Both the position numbers and the translations under genes were made by a program. From assembly GCF_000226095.1 (NCBI RefSeq), contig NC_016475.1, forward strand, positions 682,001 to 746,000: a stretch of DNA of 64,000 nt. The letters run 5' to 3'. The first letter of the stretch is position 1. Each line of letters opens with the position of its first letter. The notes beneath the pieces are model-generated. The model was not told the origin of the DNA. It did not search any database and worked only from the letters and a program-made list of their open reading frames with translations. The stretch is from Thermothelomyces thermophilus ATCC 42464 (taxonomy: Eukaryota; Ascomycota; Sordariomycetes; Sordariales; Chaetomiaceae). Shown in pieces: positions 45,968 to 58,347 of this stretch.

Positions 45968-47069
45968 TCACTCTGAGCCCGGTTTCTTATTATAAAGAAG
46001 CGCAAAAATCCGAGCTTGCGTATCCTCCTCCTCCGGGTAATCCTCAGGATTCCGCGGCCGGTGGTCGTCGCGGTCTCTGTTATGCAAGGGTTCCGGCCGC
46101 TCCCAGACGTCCCTGTACACCTTGCTGTCGACGATGGCGCGGTCCGGGTCGATCCTGACCCTGTGGCTCCTCGTTGGGAGGATTGGTAGGGGGCCATTGT
46201 CCGCCGGTGCCGGTGTTGGTGCCAAAAGAAAGCCAACCAGGGCTTCCTGCTCCTCGTTCTTGACCTGCCACAGGCGAAAGGTGACATCGTCGCGGGCTGA
46301 GTGCATGTAAAAGTTGGGCTCGGAAGCCCCCGGCCCCTCGCCGTCGCAGCGTCGCCACGTCTGTGACCGATCGAAGAGCACGACGCCGCCGAAGATTCGG
46401 TCCTCGGCCCAGTAACCGACAACATCGGCAAGGCCATCGGGGTACTGGTTATGAGCCACGTAGTACGGGTGCGAGAAGAGGGTTTTCCAGGGCGGCGGCG
46501 GAACTAGTAAGGGATAATAGCCGCCGCTTTGCTGAGGGGGTTCCCAATCCCACGACGTCGCCCCATCCACCGTGTAATCAGGATCGTTGGTATGGTGATC
46601 ATGTACCCTGGTGTCCTGCTTGTATAAAAAGACTGCGATTTGGTGGACAGCTACTGCAGCGAGCTCGATTAGGCGTAGGTGGAAGGCACGCGAGCCCGGA
46701 GCCGAGGCTTGGAAAGAGTAGAGCAGCTATGGAGCGTCAGAGGAAATCTGCTTTCCTTGCTACAAGAAACGGTGAGGCTTGCCAACCTCGGGGTTGAATG
46801 CCAACATTTCCATCTCAAAGTCGGACCGGAACTTCACAACAGCCTCCTCCACGCCCGGACAGAGAGTGACATGGCGCAGGATGGGGTGCTCCCCACGCAG
46901 CCTGCGGCCTCGTTGGCCATATGCGGCAGAGAGGCAGGCCGTCAATTATCTGACCGAATGTCTCGCGGGCCAGCGCAGTGTCAAGGAGCCTGAGCACGGC
47001 GGCCGTGATGGCGTCGCGGTGCGGCGGATCCAATTTCTTGATGCTCGCCGATGGCGTCGTGGGCGGCAT
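45968..47069 (-). pseudogene. Broken gene of unknown function next to the Copia element
   Basis: The reading starts at ATG 47069 in good context (CAACCATGCC) with IKKLDPPHRDAIT...ETFGQIIDGLP. Near 46930 the coding sense moves to another frame (LRGEHPILRHVTLCPG...PEVGKPHRFL) without a usable intron. This frame meets two TAG codons (about 46757 and 46720) and then stays open for over 230 codons to its stop at 45968. The intact C-terminal 200 aa contains a globular part ([23 protein letters not shown]) and an acidic Pro-rich end. Both TAGs can be explained as CAG-to-TAG, the RIP change, and the 211-bp Copia LTR is only 700 bp away. The family is unknown to me. A missed intron or a sequencing error would be the alternative. 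Confidence 0.6.
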
Positions 47070-47764
47070 GGTTGCAATGGTATGGTGGCGAGTCGGCTAA
47101 TCGAAGCAGAAAAGGAGTGTCTTGTGAGGGGATCGCAGAGTTCCGTTATGCAAATTTTGGTCCTGCCTGACAGTCCTTCGATTGAGGTGGCAGCTGCAAT
47201 CGCGCCGTCGCGCGTGTGTGTGCTGGACGGTACTGTTTCACCACATTGCTCCTTGAAGAAGGGGGGGAAAGACTGGGTGATCTTTGTCGTGGATTGAGGT
47301 GTTGAGTGGAAGAGAGAACTGGCCCCCACGAAGTAGGCTAAATAATTATAGCAGCAAGCCTTGGCCTGGGCCCCGGCCAACCATCCCTTCCCCCATTATA
47401 CTGACAAACCACATTGGCGGAGAAGCCAGGGCGACCAAGTTCAGCTGGCCCAGGCCCAGGCGGGCCAGCGTGCGAAAACCATGGAATATTACGTCCCGGC
47501 CCAAGCCGGCTTCATAAAGATCAACAAGTTTGTATGTTGCTCATTCATACCCGAATGTGTTGTTGGTAATAGCTTACGAGTGATGTACCTGCAGGTCTCG
47601 AATTCCAAAATCAAGATATGAGATTTTTACTCTTTGTATGACCACTATAATATATACAATGCACGATTTCCATTCGTGTCAGCGTGTTTGTTGCCACATG
47701 TGAGTACCTGACATCCAAACTGCCCGTGTGCTTCTTCATAAATGTCATCACGCCCTGGGCTTCA
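47070..47764. other. Intergenic region up to the Copia target site
   Basis: I see no gene. It would contain the promoter of the broken minus-strand gene. It becomes AT-richer after about 47600. Confidence 0.5.
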
Positions 47765-47769
47765 CCAGC

Positions 47770-47980
47770 TGTCGGAAGCTATGGAGCTTCTAAACGTATT
47801 AGCCACGCGTTCGCCATAGCTGTATAAGGCTGTTCAACGCATTGGCCAGTTCCTTTTGTCTATAAATATCAGTCGTTTTGTCCCCTTTGTAGATAGTTTA
47901 ACAAGGCACTGTCTCCTTCGTACAGCCACCTACTACAGACACTGCTTTCAACGCTCCCGGAGCTCCTACTGCGTTCGGTA
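47770..47980 (+). repeat. 5' LTR of the Copia element
   Basis: The 211-bp LTR contains a TATAAATA box (about 47861-47868). It ends CGGTA, where the partner LTR keeps CGGCA. Confidence 0.93.
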
Positions 47981-47997
47981 GTTATAAGCCCGGCGCC
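47981..47997 (+). promoter_or_regulatory. Primer binding site matching initiator tRNA-Met anticodon arm
   Basis: Directly after the LTR lies GTTATAAGCCCGGCGCC. Its reverse complement contains GGGCTTATAAC, one transition from GGGCTCATAAC, the anticodon stem-loop (CAT) of eukaryotic initiator tRNA-Met. Drosophila copia is known to use a 5' half of this tRNA cut in the anticodon loop. The one mismatch fits RIP. Confidence 0.6.
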
Positions 47998-48199
47998 TTG
48001 ACTACTCCTCTGCCAACGTATATTTAATATTAGTAATAGCTTCTTTCTTTGGTTACGAACTCTCTTACCCTGCTTCTATACGCATTCGACGACGTATCTG
48101 TCTACTATATCTGAGATCCTAGTCGAGACTTCTACACGCCTTATAGGGCCTAGTTCCTAGAACTTATAGTATATTGAATTACAGTCGTAGGCTAAATTC

Positions 48200-49380
48200 G
48201 CTAATATATAGGGATTCGTTGACCCTAATGGTGACCGTAAGCTAGATCTAGAAGTTCTATAGCGCCTAACCTATAAGTAAGCTAGAGATAACCTTATCCT
48301 AGCTTCCTAGGAGTAACTCTAAGAGGGATTGTTACCCTTAATGTCTATAGACTTGATACCTTCTAACGTAGCTATTATAGCCAAATTCGTATGACTATAA
48401 GACTCCTTTTATAAAGATATTATATATGCTATAAATGTTAGTAAGTAGATAGGATATCTTAATACTAGCTAGTATATACTGTAGATCCTAAACTCTATAA
48501 AGCTATAAAAGCATATAGGAAGAAGGATATTAACCTTATTAAGGGGATTATCTAAGTGCTTTACTTTATATTTATGCTATCTGTTATAACGCTTTATACG
48601 ATAGTTATTATATAATATATAACTAGTCTTAACGTAGCTATATAATATATAACTAGTCTTAACGTAGCTAAACGTTCGGGAGTTAATCTATAGTACTAGA
48701 TTTGTAACTTTAATGTTACCTTCTAGTAAGCTATCTAATACGATATCCTAGAAGTATAGGGTATATAAGGACTTTATACCTTTCTTAATGCTATCGCTAT
48801 ACGTATCTTACTAACCTAGGTAGCGAATAAGAGGATAGAAATCGAACTTGCTAATGGTATAAGATAGCTACTTCCGGAGCTTAGTACCCTTGTTATAATA
48901 GCTAAGATCCTAATTAATGATGACATGTAACCTAGAGTCTCTTAGAAGTATAGAATCTTCTTGATAACTTATATACTAATACTTCCTATAGCCTAGAAGA
49001 GTAGTAAGGAGAGAGGTAAAGACTTGTATAGAGACTCTTGTAGCAGTTAGCAGCGTAATATAAGATGTCTCTATAAGCGTCTAAGACATCTATAGGATCT
49101 AGTAGACTACTATACGCTTAAGTAAGCCGTCTATAGTAACGAGTAACGCTTGTACCTTTCTAATAAGGAGTATAAGAGGATTTGCTAGGAGCTCGATAAG
49201 CCGAAGTAGGCTAGATTAAAAAATTAACTTATTACTAAGTAGAGAGAGCTATCCTATTCTAGGGAGTTAGGGGTAGGATACCTTAGCTCCCTTAATATAT
49301 TAATTATTGGCCTTTAATTACTTAGCGAGCTTTTAATTTACTATAGGACGTTTAGTATAGTCGCTTTATAGCGTTATCCT
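48200..49380 (+). pseudogene. Probable Gag part of the Copia element
   Basis: Protein-like stretches interrupted by TAG lie upstream of the protease. I see no clear zinc knuckle, and the call rests on position. Confidence 0.45.
48611..48670. repeat. Perfect 30-bp tandem duplication inside the Copia element
   Basis: The 30 bases at 48611-48640 are repeated exactly at 48641-48670. Perfect identity in RIPed sequence suggests the duplication arose after mutation. Confidence 0.95.
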
Positions 49381-52300
49381 CTTTCGGAAAGCACTTTACT
49401 AGACTTATATAGTACGACCTATTTAGTTAACGATAAAAAGTTCCTTTACCTAGAACATTTATTAAGGTAGAAGATCCTAAGTTTGTTAAAGTAGGTATAA
49501 CGACCTTTCCTATTAGTAAGAGGGGTATTTAGGTAATTAAGAACATTCTAGATAGACTATATAGATCGCGTACTAAGAGTCTAACGCTTAAAGATATCGC
49601 TATCGTTAAAAGATTCTATATTAACATTATCTTAGAAGTTCTATTACTTAAGGTAGACGCTTAGTATTATAGCTTAGATTACTTACTATGTTTCGGAATA
49701 CTAGAAAATAATGTTATCCTTTATAAGTTAGAATGTGAGTATAATCTTACTTTCCTTAAATATAAGCTACTTTCCTACTACTTAAGCTTCCTAGACTACG
49801 TCTTAATTAGTAAAGTAGGCATTATAAACGTTTATATATCCTTATAGAATGTATTCGCTATATATAATAGAAGGTCCTAGACACAAGTATTACCTACTAT
49901 AAGAGAAGATACTAAGAATCTTTAGCACTTAAGAGCTAGCTACCTTAGACTAGAAGCATTAAAAGCGCTTGTTAATAACGCTAGAAACGTCTATATCAAA
50001 GGGATAGTATGTATTAAGTACGAGAGCTACGCTCGTACTTACGTAAGTAAGGTTATCTCTAGGAAAACACTACCTAAGTAGAAGTCTATATACCTGTTCT
50101 AGTAAGTAGCCTAGGATCCATTTAACTATCCTAAAGCGATTAATAGATTATAATAGCTACTTATAATTATTAACAAGTATAGTAAGAAGCTCTTCCCTTT
50201 CCTCCTAATAACAAAGTCGCTAGACTAGATTATGGAAGTTATCTAGAACTTCGGGAGCTAGGTAAGACACTAATATAGGCTTGCTATCTATAAGATCAAG
50301 TAAGATAACGATACTACGACGATTAGTTTAACAGGGCGCGTACCGACATGCTACTAGACTTAGGTTATAGAAAGCGGTATTAATCTTAAACTCTTACCTT
50401 TATATACCTATAAGCCTAACGGACTAGTAGAGCAAGTAGGGCAAGAACTGATCTTATACTTAATTAAGATACTTAACGGCGCGAATCTACCTATAAAGCT
50501 CTAGTTAGAAAGCGTATAAGTGGTAGCGTACTTATATATAATAAGCCCGAGCTATACTTACTTGTTTAGAACTCCTAATAAAGTGCTCTATAGCTAGTTT
50601 AAATAGTACTTTCGCTAATATAAACCTAGCTTAATAATTACGTTAACTAGTAACTTATACCTAGACTAGAGTAGTATCTTTATATATAGATACTAGGTAT
50701 ATATCCTCTATGAAGATAGGGAAGCTAAGCAACGTATAAAGGACTTTAAGGTACTACCGTATAGGCTAATAAGGTATCTCGTAAGATATCACGTATCTAA
50801 CATCTATTATATTTAGATACCTAAGCTTAATAAGGTTATTATAACTTATAACGTTCGCTTTAATAAGAAGACTTTCTACCGTCTAGGCAAAGAGTAGCCG
50901 ATAGAGTCATCGCTAGTAATAGCAAGCTAGGAAGTCAATTAATTCGATCTTGGCGAAGATTCCTAGAATACCGACTTTCTCTAGGAAGCGTTATAATAGA
51001 CCTAATAACTAGTAGAAGACTCTATTATAGTAGCTTAGCCACCTCTATTATAAGAGAGTCTAGCGATAGACTAACCTCTCTAATAGGGTTAAGACTTAGG
51101 GGTAAGGGAGCTCTCCGATATGTAGCCTATAAGCAAGTAATTAGTTCTAGAGACTCTTATAGTAGAGATATAAGTAATAGACGAACTTACCAAATAGATA
51201 GAGAGCTTTAGAGGACTCTTGACCCTTAAATATATACCTAAGCCCTTGGTAACTTACCCTATACCGGCTAGTAAAGGGGATGTCTACTAGGAAGTAGGAG
51301 GGTTTAAATTAGAGCCTTCCTAGTCGCTAGCTAGCTAACTAGACGCTAGGGAGAGCAGGGGAGCTGCCAAATCTAGCGAAGGAATGCCTTCTGTAGAAGA
51401 GTCAAGCGCGCGTAGTATGACGGAAGAGCTAGAAGCTAGGGATAGTATTACTAATATATTGTACCTAGCTAGGCTAGAGGAGTAGAGCGTTAAGCGAAGT
51501 CTAGATTAGCTAACGTATCCTCTAGAAGGTAAAAGCGAAGGAGAAGTTACTTAGCAACCTCCTATAAGGAGAGGCAGAGGTAGGAGGAGGGCTTACAAGC
51601 CTAGGGACCCTATCTAGTCAAGCGAACGGCTATGAAACAAAGAGAGGGTTAATTACTATTACTCCTTTATCTATATAATAAAGGAACTCTAGCAATAGTT
51701 CTATAAGACTTACCTACTTAATTAATAGGAAGCTTACCTAGAGGACTAGAGTATAAGAATAATATATATAGTGTTCGTTATTACTATACGATAGAAGGAT
51801 ATTATATACCTTAGAGTAGCCCTAAATAAACTATATTAATATATTAACGATCTTACTTACGTTTCTACTAATTAGCAAGACCTATATAATTACCTATTAA
51901 GATAATAGTTTAAAGACACGGCTTATAAGGAGATATATAACTTAAAGAGCAAGGGAACGTAGAAGATCGTATTATAAGTAGGCGAAAGCGTGACCTATCC
52001 TATTAAAATAGGTCTTTATATATAAGTTTGACAAGGACGGTTTCTTAGAGAAGTATAAGGCAAGGATCTACATATAAGGAGATCTATAAGATATTAGCTT
52101 AGTAGAAAGTATATATATAGCTACTCTAGTGGTATAGTCATTCTATATGATAATAGCGATCGCTACGTACTTCGACTTAGAAGCTAAGTAGTTCGATATA
52201 ATATAAGCGTTCCTTAACGCCGAATGGCCGGAAGACGATCCTATTATCTACAAATTACTAGAAGGATTTAAGTAGCTAGGGAAATATATAGAGTTATAAA

Positions 52301-53440
52301 GAGCTCTATATAACTTGAGAGACTTACCATTCTTATAGTATAAGGAGTTTTGTAAAATGCTATTAGATCTAGGTATAGAACCATTAGGCAAAGAGAAGTA
52401 CCTCTTCCTAAGCTATGACAAACGAATTATTCTAATCTTCTATATTAATGACTTCTTAGTCTTCTTCTATGAAAGTAATACTATAGCGGCTAAGTATATA
52501 ATAGAAGGAATTAAAGCTTAATATAATATTTATAAGTAAGGTAATGTTAGTTAGTTTCTTGGTATTAGGGTGATTCGAGACCGACCTATATATAAGATAT
52601 AGTTAGTCTATAACTAATATATTAGAAAGGTAGTAAGAAGATATAGGCTAGATATACCTAGTATATATAAGCTAACTCCTTTAAGTTATAAAGAACTTAA
52701 GAAGTTCGAAGGGAGCGCTATTAATATATAGATCAAAGAGTATTAGGAGCTTATTAGATTAATCCTATATTATATAGTTATACTATATCTAGACATTATA
52801 TATACCTATTTAGTACTCTCTCGATACCTGACTAACCTAGGACTAGACTACTTATTAGAGGTACGGTAAGTAGTAAGATATCTATTTAGGAGCTCTTACT
52901 TATTAATCTAATATAGAGGTAAGTAAGCGCTAGAAAGTCTAACGCTTATAATTACTAGAGACGCTTTATATATAGATGATCTAGATATATAATATTTATT
53001 ATAAGGATATATCTTCTTCCTATTTAGAGGTCCTATTATATAGAAGGCATCGTACTAGGATATTATTATAATGTTAAGTACTAAAGTAGAATTTCTAATG
53101 CTCTCCCTTATAGTAAGAGAGGCTATAATACTTAAAAAGCTATTTATAGATATTAATCTTAAGCTTAGGGAACCTTAGAATATCTATTATAATACTTAGT
53201 AAACTATTTAACTGGTAATAGCTAAGAATAAATATATTAATACTTACCTATAGTATATAGATATCTATAATATATAGTTATAACAGGAAGTAGTAAAAGG
53301 AACGTTTAAAGCTATATATCTATTAACTAGTTAGATACTAGTAGATAGGCTTACTAAGCGACTTAGCTAATAAGCTTTCGAGCGCTAGAGAGCTTTCTTT
53401 AATCTTTAAGATATTAGTTATAAGCTTATATAACTAGGAG
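49380..53440 (+). pseudogene. Copia pol pseudogene (protease, integrase, RT, RNase H)
   Basis: The protease active-site region is at 49400-49440, with its D-S-G seen as YST before TYLVNDKKF. A GAG-pre-integrase segment (HLRA...LEALKAL) lies at about 49925-49962. The integrase core runs about 50090-50560, with the YKPNGLVEQ end near 50405. The RT start motif (KFDKDGFLEKYKAR) is at 52024-52066 and the catalytic YVDD is seen as YIND near 52440. RNase H with the STKVEFLMLSL segment is at 53074-53106, and a C-terminal LTKRLS end at about 53353. TAG and TAA stops throughout come from RIP. Known role: polyprotein for reverse transcription and integration. Confidence 0.9.
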
Positions 53441-53500
53441 GTAGAAAATAAGTCAAATTCGCTAAACAAAATACTACCTAATACTCCCTATCTATTACTA

Positions 53501-54335
53501 TTAGCCGTCGCTAGGATTAATAGCCTTACCCTTGCCTTTATCCTAGCTAGGTAGCGATATAGCGCCTAACGTATCATCAGACATGCTAACGTAAGCATTA
53601 TAAGCCTCTTTAATCTTGCCTAACTAATAGAAGATATCGTATACCAAGCAGGTAATCTTTGTAAAATACGCAAGTTTAGCCTTATTAAGCTTGTACTCCT
53701 CTATATTATCTATACTAGCACGTTTTAGATTACTCTAAAGAACTATACGTAACTTCTTAAGATCCTATATATAACTATTAGCGATTTACCTATATATTAG
53801 AGATAGAGGTTTAGAATCTAGGGACTTATAAAAGCCTTAGCTCTATCTAATAAAGCCTTTATTAAATCCTTTACTAACTTAATATAAGAAGTAGGACTAC
53901 TAGTATAGTTAATATAAATATTATAAGAGCTATTAGACATATAAGCAATTAGTATATATTTCCTTATACTTATAAGAACTATAGGTATAATAATAATAGT
54001 AGGAGCTAGCGCTAGAATGATCGCGACATTTACTAAAAGAACGTCTTACTAGAGCCGACTATATATATATTCTATAGGGCACCTTGCGAAGCTCGCTAGT
54101 AATAATATTACTATATTTAGTTAGCTTAAACGATCTTAACACGACCAGTAAAGCGCTAGAAAACTGTAAAACTAGCAATGAATAGGAACACTTACGGTTT
54201 AAAAGCTAGTTTAGAAGCTTTAGCACGCTTACGCTTTCAAGGCATTATAGGAGCAGGAGTCGACCTGCTAGCAGTAGCCGTATTCACGACAGGCACACCT
54301 GACAAGTCATCCGTTAATTCGAGCGTAGGAGGCAT
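53501..54335 (-). pseudogene. Antisense reading frame between Copia pol and 3' LTR
   Basis: On the minus strand an ATG (54333-54335, MPPTLELTDDLSGVP) opens a Thr/Ser/Pro-rich and then Lys/Arg-rich frame, followed by a consensus splice donor GTAAGT (from 54195). Further down are two more coherent stretches: one starting MSNSSYNIYINY near 53940, and one reading LNKAKLAYFTKITCLVYDIFYQ to ...KGKGKAINPSDG, with TAA at 53501-53503. The stretches are in different frames and contain RIP stops. The family is unknown to me. It may be an extra element gene, or captured host sequence, transcribed opposite to pol. Confidence 0.45.
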
Positions 54336-54577
54336 TATCCTATTATTATTATTACGATTAAAACTGGTAATACTATTACTACTATAACTATAATAGCTAT
54401 ATTTGATCTATAGCTTCAAAGGAATCGCTCTACCATACTCGACTCTTTCAGACTTCCGAATACGGAAGGCAGGCCCCCTAAAGGAGCTATCGAGGTAAGA
54501 GCGACAAAGGATACAACACTAAGAATAGTATTACTACAAAGCGTAGTTAAACGACTATCGCCTTTAACTAGGGGGTA

Positions 54578-54788
54578 TGTCGGAAGCTATAGAGCTTCTA
54601 AACGTATTAGCCACACGTTCGCCACAGCTGTATAAGGCTATTTAACGCATTGGCTAGTTCCTTTTGTCTATAAATATTAGTCGTTTTGTCTCCTTTGTAG
54701 ATAGTTTAACAAGGCACTGTCTCCTTTGTACAGCCACCTACTATAGACACTGCTTTCAACGCTCCCGGAGCTCCTACTGCGTTCGGCA
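54578..54788 (+). repeat. 3' LTR of the Copia element
   Basis: The 211-bp LTR ends in the intact CGGCA and is followed by the TSD CCAGC. Confidence 0.93.
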
Positions 54789-55053
54789 CCAGCCCTTCCT
54801 GTCTCTCCCTTCAACGGATCCTTGTCCCCAATAACATGAAGTTGACGGCGAAGACGTGCACACAAGAAAGCTCCCTAAGGTCCCTAAAAGATATACGCCA
54901 AATTCCTCGCACCCGTCCGAGGTAGCTATGAAGTCGTGTCGACATAGTTGTTTTACTCATGATCCGGGGCTGTCCCAATCTCCATGTAATTAGGGAACCG
55001 CCCGTGTACATGTACCTGCCCAGAATCATTCATGGACAAACATACTATCATCA

Positions 55054-56644
55054 TCATGCTGCGCTGTGGTGCAGGGGCCTCATCCTTAAGTACATGCCGT
55101 GCTCGGGCTTGATGGTGATGACGCCGCGGGGCACGATCTTGGACTCGTCCATGGCCAGGTCCCAGGAGAAGGAGGTGACGAGGGCGGCGAGCAGGCAGCG
55201 CATCTCGGCCTTTGCGAACTCCTGGCCGATGCAGCTGCGGGGGCCCTGGAGGAAGGTGAGGAAGTCGTAGTTGCTCCTGGCGCCGCCGTGGCGGTTCGCC
55301 TTGCCGTCGTCCGCGTTGATCCAGCGCTCCGGCCGGAACCGGTCCGCGTCGGGGCCCCAGATCTCGGCCGACCGGTTGACCTGCCAGATGGAGACGACCA
55401 CCTCGGTGCCCTTGGGGATCGCCTGATCGCCGAGCCGGGTGTCGCGGAGGGCCTCGCGCATGGTCAGCGGCACGGTGGGGTACAGCCGGAGCGTCTCGTG
55501 CATGATGCCGTTCAGGTACGGCAGCTGCTTCAGCACGCCCGCCAGGTCGTCCGGCGGCTCGCCCGCCAGCGGCTTCTCCCCCAGCGCCTCCGTCACCTCG
55601 TCCCGCAGCTTCTTCTGGTACTCTTGGTGCTTGGCCAGCAAGTATGACGACCAGGTGAGGGCGGACGCCGTGGTCTCGTGCCTATTACGGGATTGAAAGA
55701 ACCAAAAAAAAAAGGGTCAGCAACGGATCGGTATTGGGGAGTAATAGGAATAATAGGCGTAAGGCATAAGTCGTACCCGGCAGCCAGGAATGTGAGGAGC
55801 TGGTCCTTGAGGACCTCGTCGTCAAAGTTGCCCGTCTTGATCAGGAGAGACAGAATGTCAAAGTGGTCGTCCTTGTTCTCGACGATGGCCTTTCGCTTCT
55901 CCTTGATCAGGTCCCTGCAGATGTTTTCCAGGGAGGAGGTCAGGTAGATGAAGAGATTGTTCATCCTCCAGGGGAACATGCGGATGACCGGGAAGCCGAA
56001 GGCCAGGGAGAGGGCGGCGAAGATGATCTTCTCCCGGTCGGGCTCGAGGAGCTCCTCGTAGAGCTCCTGGAGCGGGTCGCCCGGCTTCTCGACCACGTTG
56101 AGGGCGCGGCCCATGCCGGCAACGCCGATGATGTCGAGGGTGACCTTGTGCGCCCAGCTGGTCAGCTCCAGCACGGCGGAGCCGGAGCCCTTGGACTCGG
56201 CGCTCGACGCGCTGGCGATCTGGCGGTCCAGTGTCCTGACTAGGATACCGGCCTTGGACCACATCATGGGGTACAGGTCGGTGATGTGGCGGGCGCGGAA
56301 CGCAGGCATGGTGTTCTTGCGGATGAACTTGTGCTGGTCCTCCTCGACGGTGATTAGGCCATCCCCGAGAACGCGCCGTAGAAAGGCGCTGATCCTCCTG
56401 GGCTTGGCGAAGTCGTAGCACCTGTGGACGAGTAGGTCGGCCAACAGGTGAGGTTTGGCAACCAGGATCTGACGGCCGAAGCAGTCGAGGGCGATCAAGT
56501 CCTCGTCCGGGTACCGTCTGACGAGGTCAAGAAACAGGTTACCAGAAGGCCCCTCTTTCACGATCAGGGCCCGATACGCGGCGCTCACTATAGCCTATGA
56601 CGGGTGGGATGATGGGATCCCGGTCAGCACTTGGAATCACGATC

Positions 56645-56684
<40 letters not shown>

Positions 56685-56932
56685 GGTTCGGTCGGCTGGG
56701 CGGCTCTTACTCTGGGACCACGGATCCGGCGTAGAGGGCTGAAGAAGTTGGGGTACAGAAATGCCCAAAAGACGAGTCCGAAGGCATAGTTGACTAAGAT
56801 GGCGCCGGCCGCCAATGTGAGCCGACCATGCGAGCTGACCAAGTCTGGAAATAGCCTGATGGCCACCAGAAACTCGATGGCCGCAGCAAGTGTGAGGCTA
56901 GGGAAGCCGAAGAGCTGAGATGCTACCGTCAT
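55054..56932 (-). CDS. Cytochrome P450 monooxygenase, three exons
   Basis: Exons 56932-56711, 56594-55777 and 55681-55054 encode 555 aa. The start ATG has context GCCATGACG; open sequence upstream of it has no other ATG. Intron 1 (116 bp) uses GTAAGA and CATAG, and intron 2 (95 bp) GTACGA and AATAG; splicing restores the I-helix AGHETT (346-351), which is split by intron 2. Further motifs: ExxR (ETLR, 409-412), FRPERW (462-467) and the haem loop FLQGPRSCIG, with ligand Cys497. Two hydrophobic segments (about 12-30 and 40-62) anchor it in the ER membrane. The family inserts one oxygen atom using electrons from P450 reductase. Neighbours suggest hydroxylation of the cluster's hydrophobic substrate; the exact CYP family is not determined. 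Confidence 0.94.
56647..56681. repeat. Homopolymer of 35 A in P450 intron 1
   Basis: On the transcript this is U35, in the middle of a 116-nt intron between donor and branch region (CTGAC). It makes up nearly a third of the intron. Confidence 0.9.
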
Positions 56933-58347
56933 GGCGGCGAGGGAGCTGGCGGTGGCGAGCGGCGAAGACAGCTTGTTGTGTGTCTTGGCTGAGAACAATC
57001 AAAGGCCAAAGAAAAGAGAGGTAATTAGGCGACTCTGCGAACTTATAAAGCGTGTACGTGTACTTCATTAGTAGGAGACGGACCAACAAATGCGGATGTG
57101 GTTGGTGATGAATTCAGGTAATCGGAAAGTTGCCGTTCAGAACCCGGAGAAGAGGAGTAGGTAGACGATCAGGGAAAGACGGCCCAGGGAGAGAGAGTTG
57201 GCAAGCTCGCAAGACCCATTCGCAAACTCACGGGTCGGACGCGCGGCCCAGATGAAGTCGTAGAATATGCTTGGGTACCGTAATAATACTCTTGTCGGTT
57301 CAGGAGTCGAGAGTGGTGGTCTTACACGGTACGCTACGGAGTACTGTATGTACAGTACATACATATTCTTCCTTTGCGCAGTACTTTTACACCTTTACAC
57401 CTTCTATTCCACACACCCACTGACGCGGACATGTCGATCAAGATGACACCTTGGCCCAACTCGCCTTCACGGTGCCCCGAAGGTAGACCCCAGCACAAGC
57501 CGGTGCAGCAGGATCCGACCGAGCTTGGCTCGAGCTTTGGGGGTTAAAATTCCCAAGCCGCAGCGCGACCCCGCCCACACACAGGCAGGTCGCAAAGTCC
57601 GTCCCAATTTAGCTTAGCCTGCGAGTTTATGGAGTAAAAACCACGAAGAGAACAAAAGAAGCCAACTGCAAGAACTTTGCATGACGGGCCCAGTCGTCCC
57701 AAGCTTGATTGACATCTCCTACCAAGTAGACACTAGGCAAGGGGGAAAAAAAGGAGGAGGTCCGATGATCAAAGAACGGATTAATCCCGTATACTACTGC
57801 TCGCAAAGATGGTCTGCTTTTAGAAACAACAGTTGTTACATGGTGTTGTACATATTACATGATACACCCCACGTTACCGAGACCCTTGAGCCTAACACCG
57901 ATGATGTAAACTACCCATGCATGCCTGGTTACTTCCCTCACGGGCACGTGTACTGTACATACATAAACGTATATACTACATACACGCAGTACTGAATACA
58001 CCACTTGATCTACGGAGTATTTTGTGGATACATAAGGTACCTTAAAACACAGCGTTATGACAAAAGTTACATACAGATCATTTCCACGGCTGTTACCCGG
58101 ACCTCCACTTACGTATATACTATACAACGTTCCACTGCTACGCCCCGACAGTACAAGTAGGTAAGCCAAGTAAATCTCCAAAACCTACACTACGCCCACT
58201 TTCACATGCCCTTGTTGCCTCGCACTGTCCCATACGCAGTATGTACCTTGGAGTGACTCTGTTTTGGCCACCCACCACACTCCCTCCCATCGCAAACCCA
58301 TCCCAACAACCCCTTTGTCGATCGACGGACCGGATCCGGCCGGACGA
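56933..58347. other. Intergenic region between the P450 and regulator genes
   Basis: No convincing gene is seen in 1.4 kb. It holds two exact TACGGAGTA words (57335-57343, 58011-58019) and nearby GTACATACATA tracts. The P450 promoter lies at the left end and the 3' end of the regulator gene at the right. Confidence 0.5.

Larger units (their letters stand above)
47770..54788 (+). mobile_element. Ty1/Copia retrotransposon, full length, RIP-inactivated
   Basis: Two 211-bp LTRs (TGTCGG...CGGCA) enclose 6.6 kb, with a perfect 5-bp duplication CCAGC at 47765-47769 and 54789-54793. The order protease, integrase, reverse transcriptase, RNase H identifies Ty1/Copia. The internal part is strongly TA-rich with RIP stops. 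The LTRs keep near-normal composition and differ only by about a dozen transitions, which fits RIP acting poorly on repeats this short. It lies between the monooxygenase and P450 genes of the oxidative cluster. Confidence 0.95.

Noticed and set aside
45114-47770. tRNA-targeted insertion of the Copia element
   Set aside because: The element lies 2.6 kb from the tRNA gene, too far for the tight targeting seen with Ty1 or Ty3.
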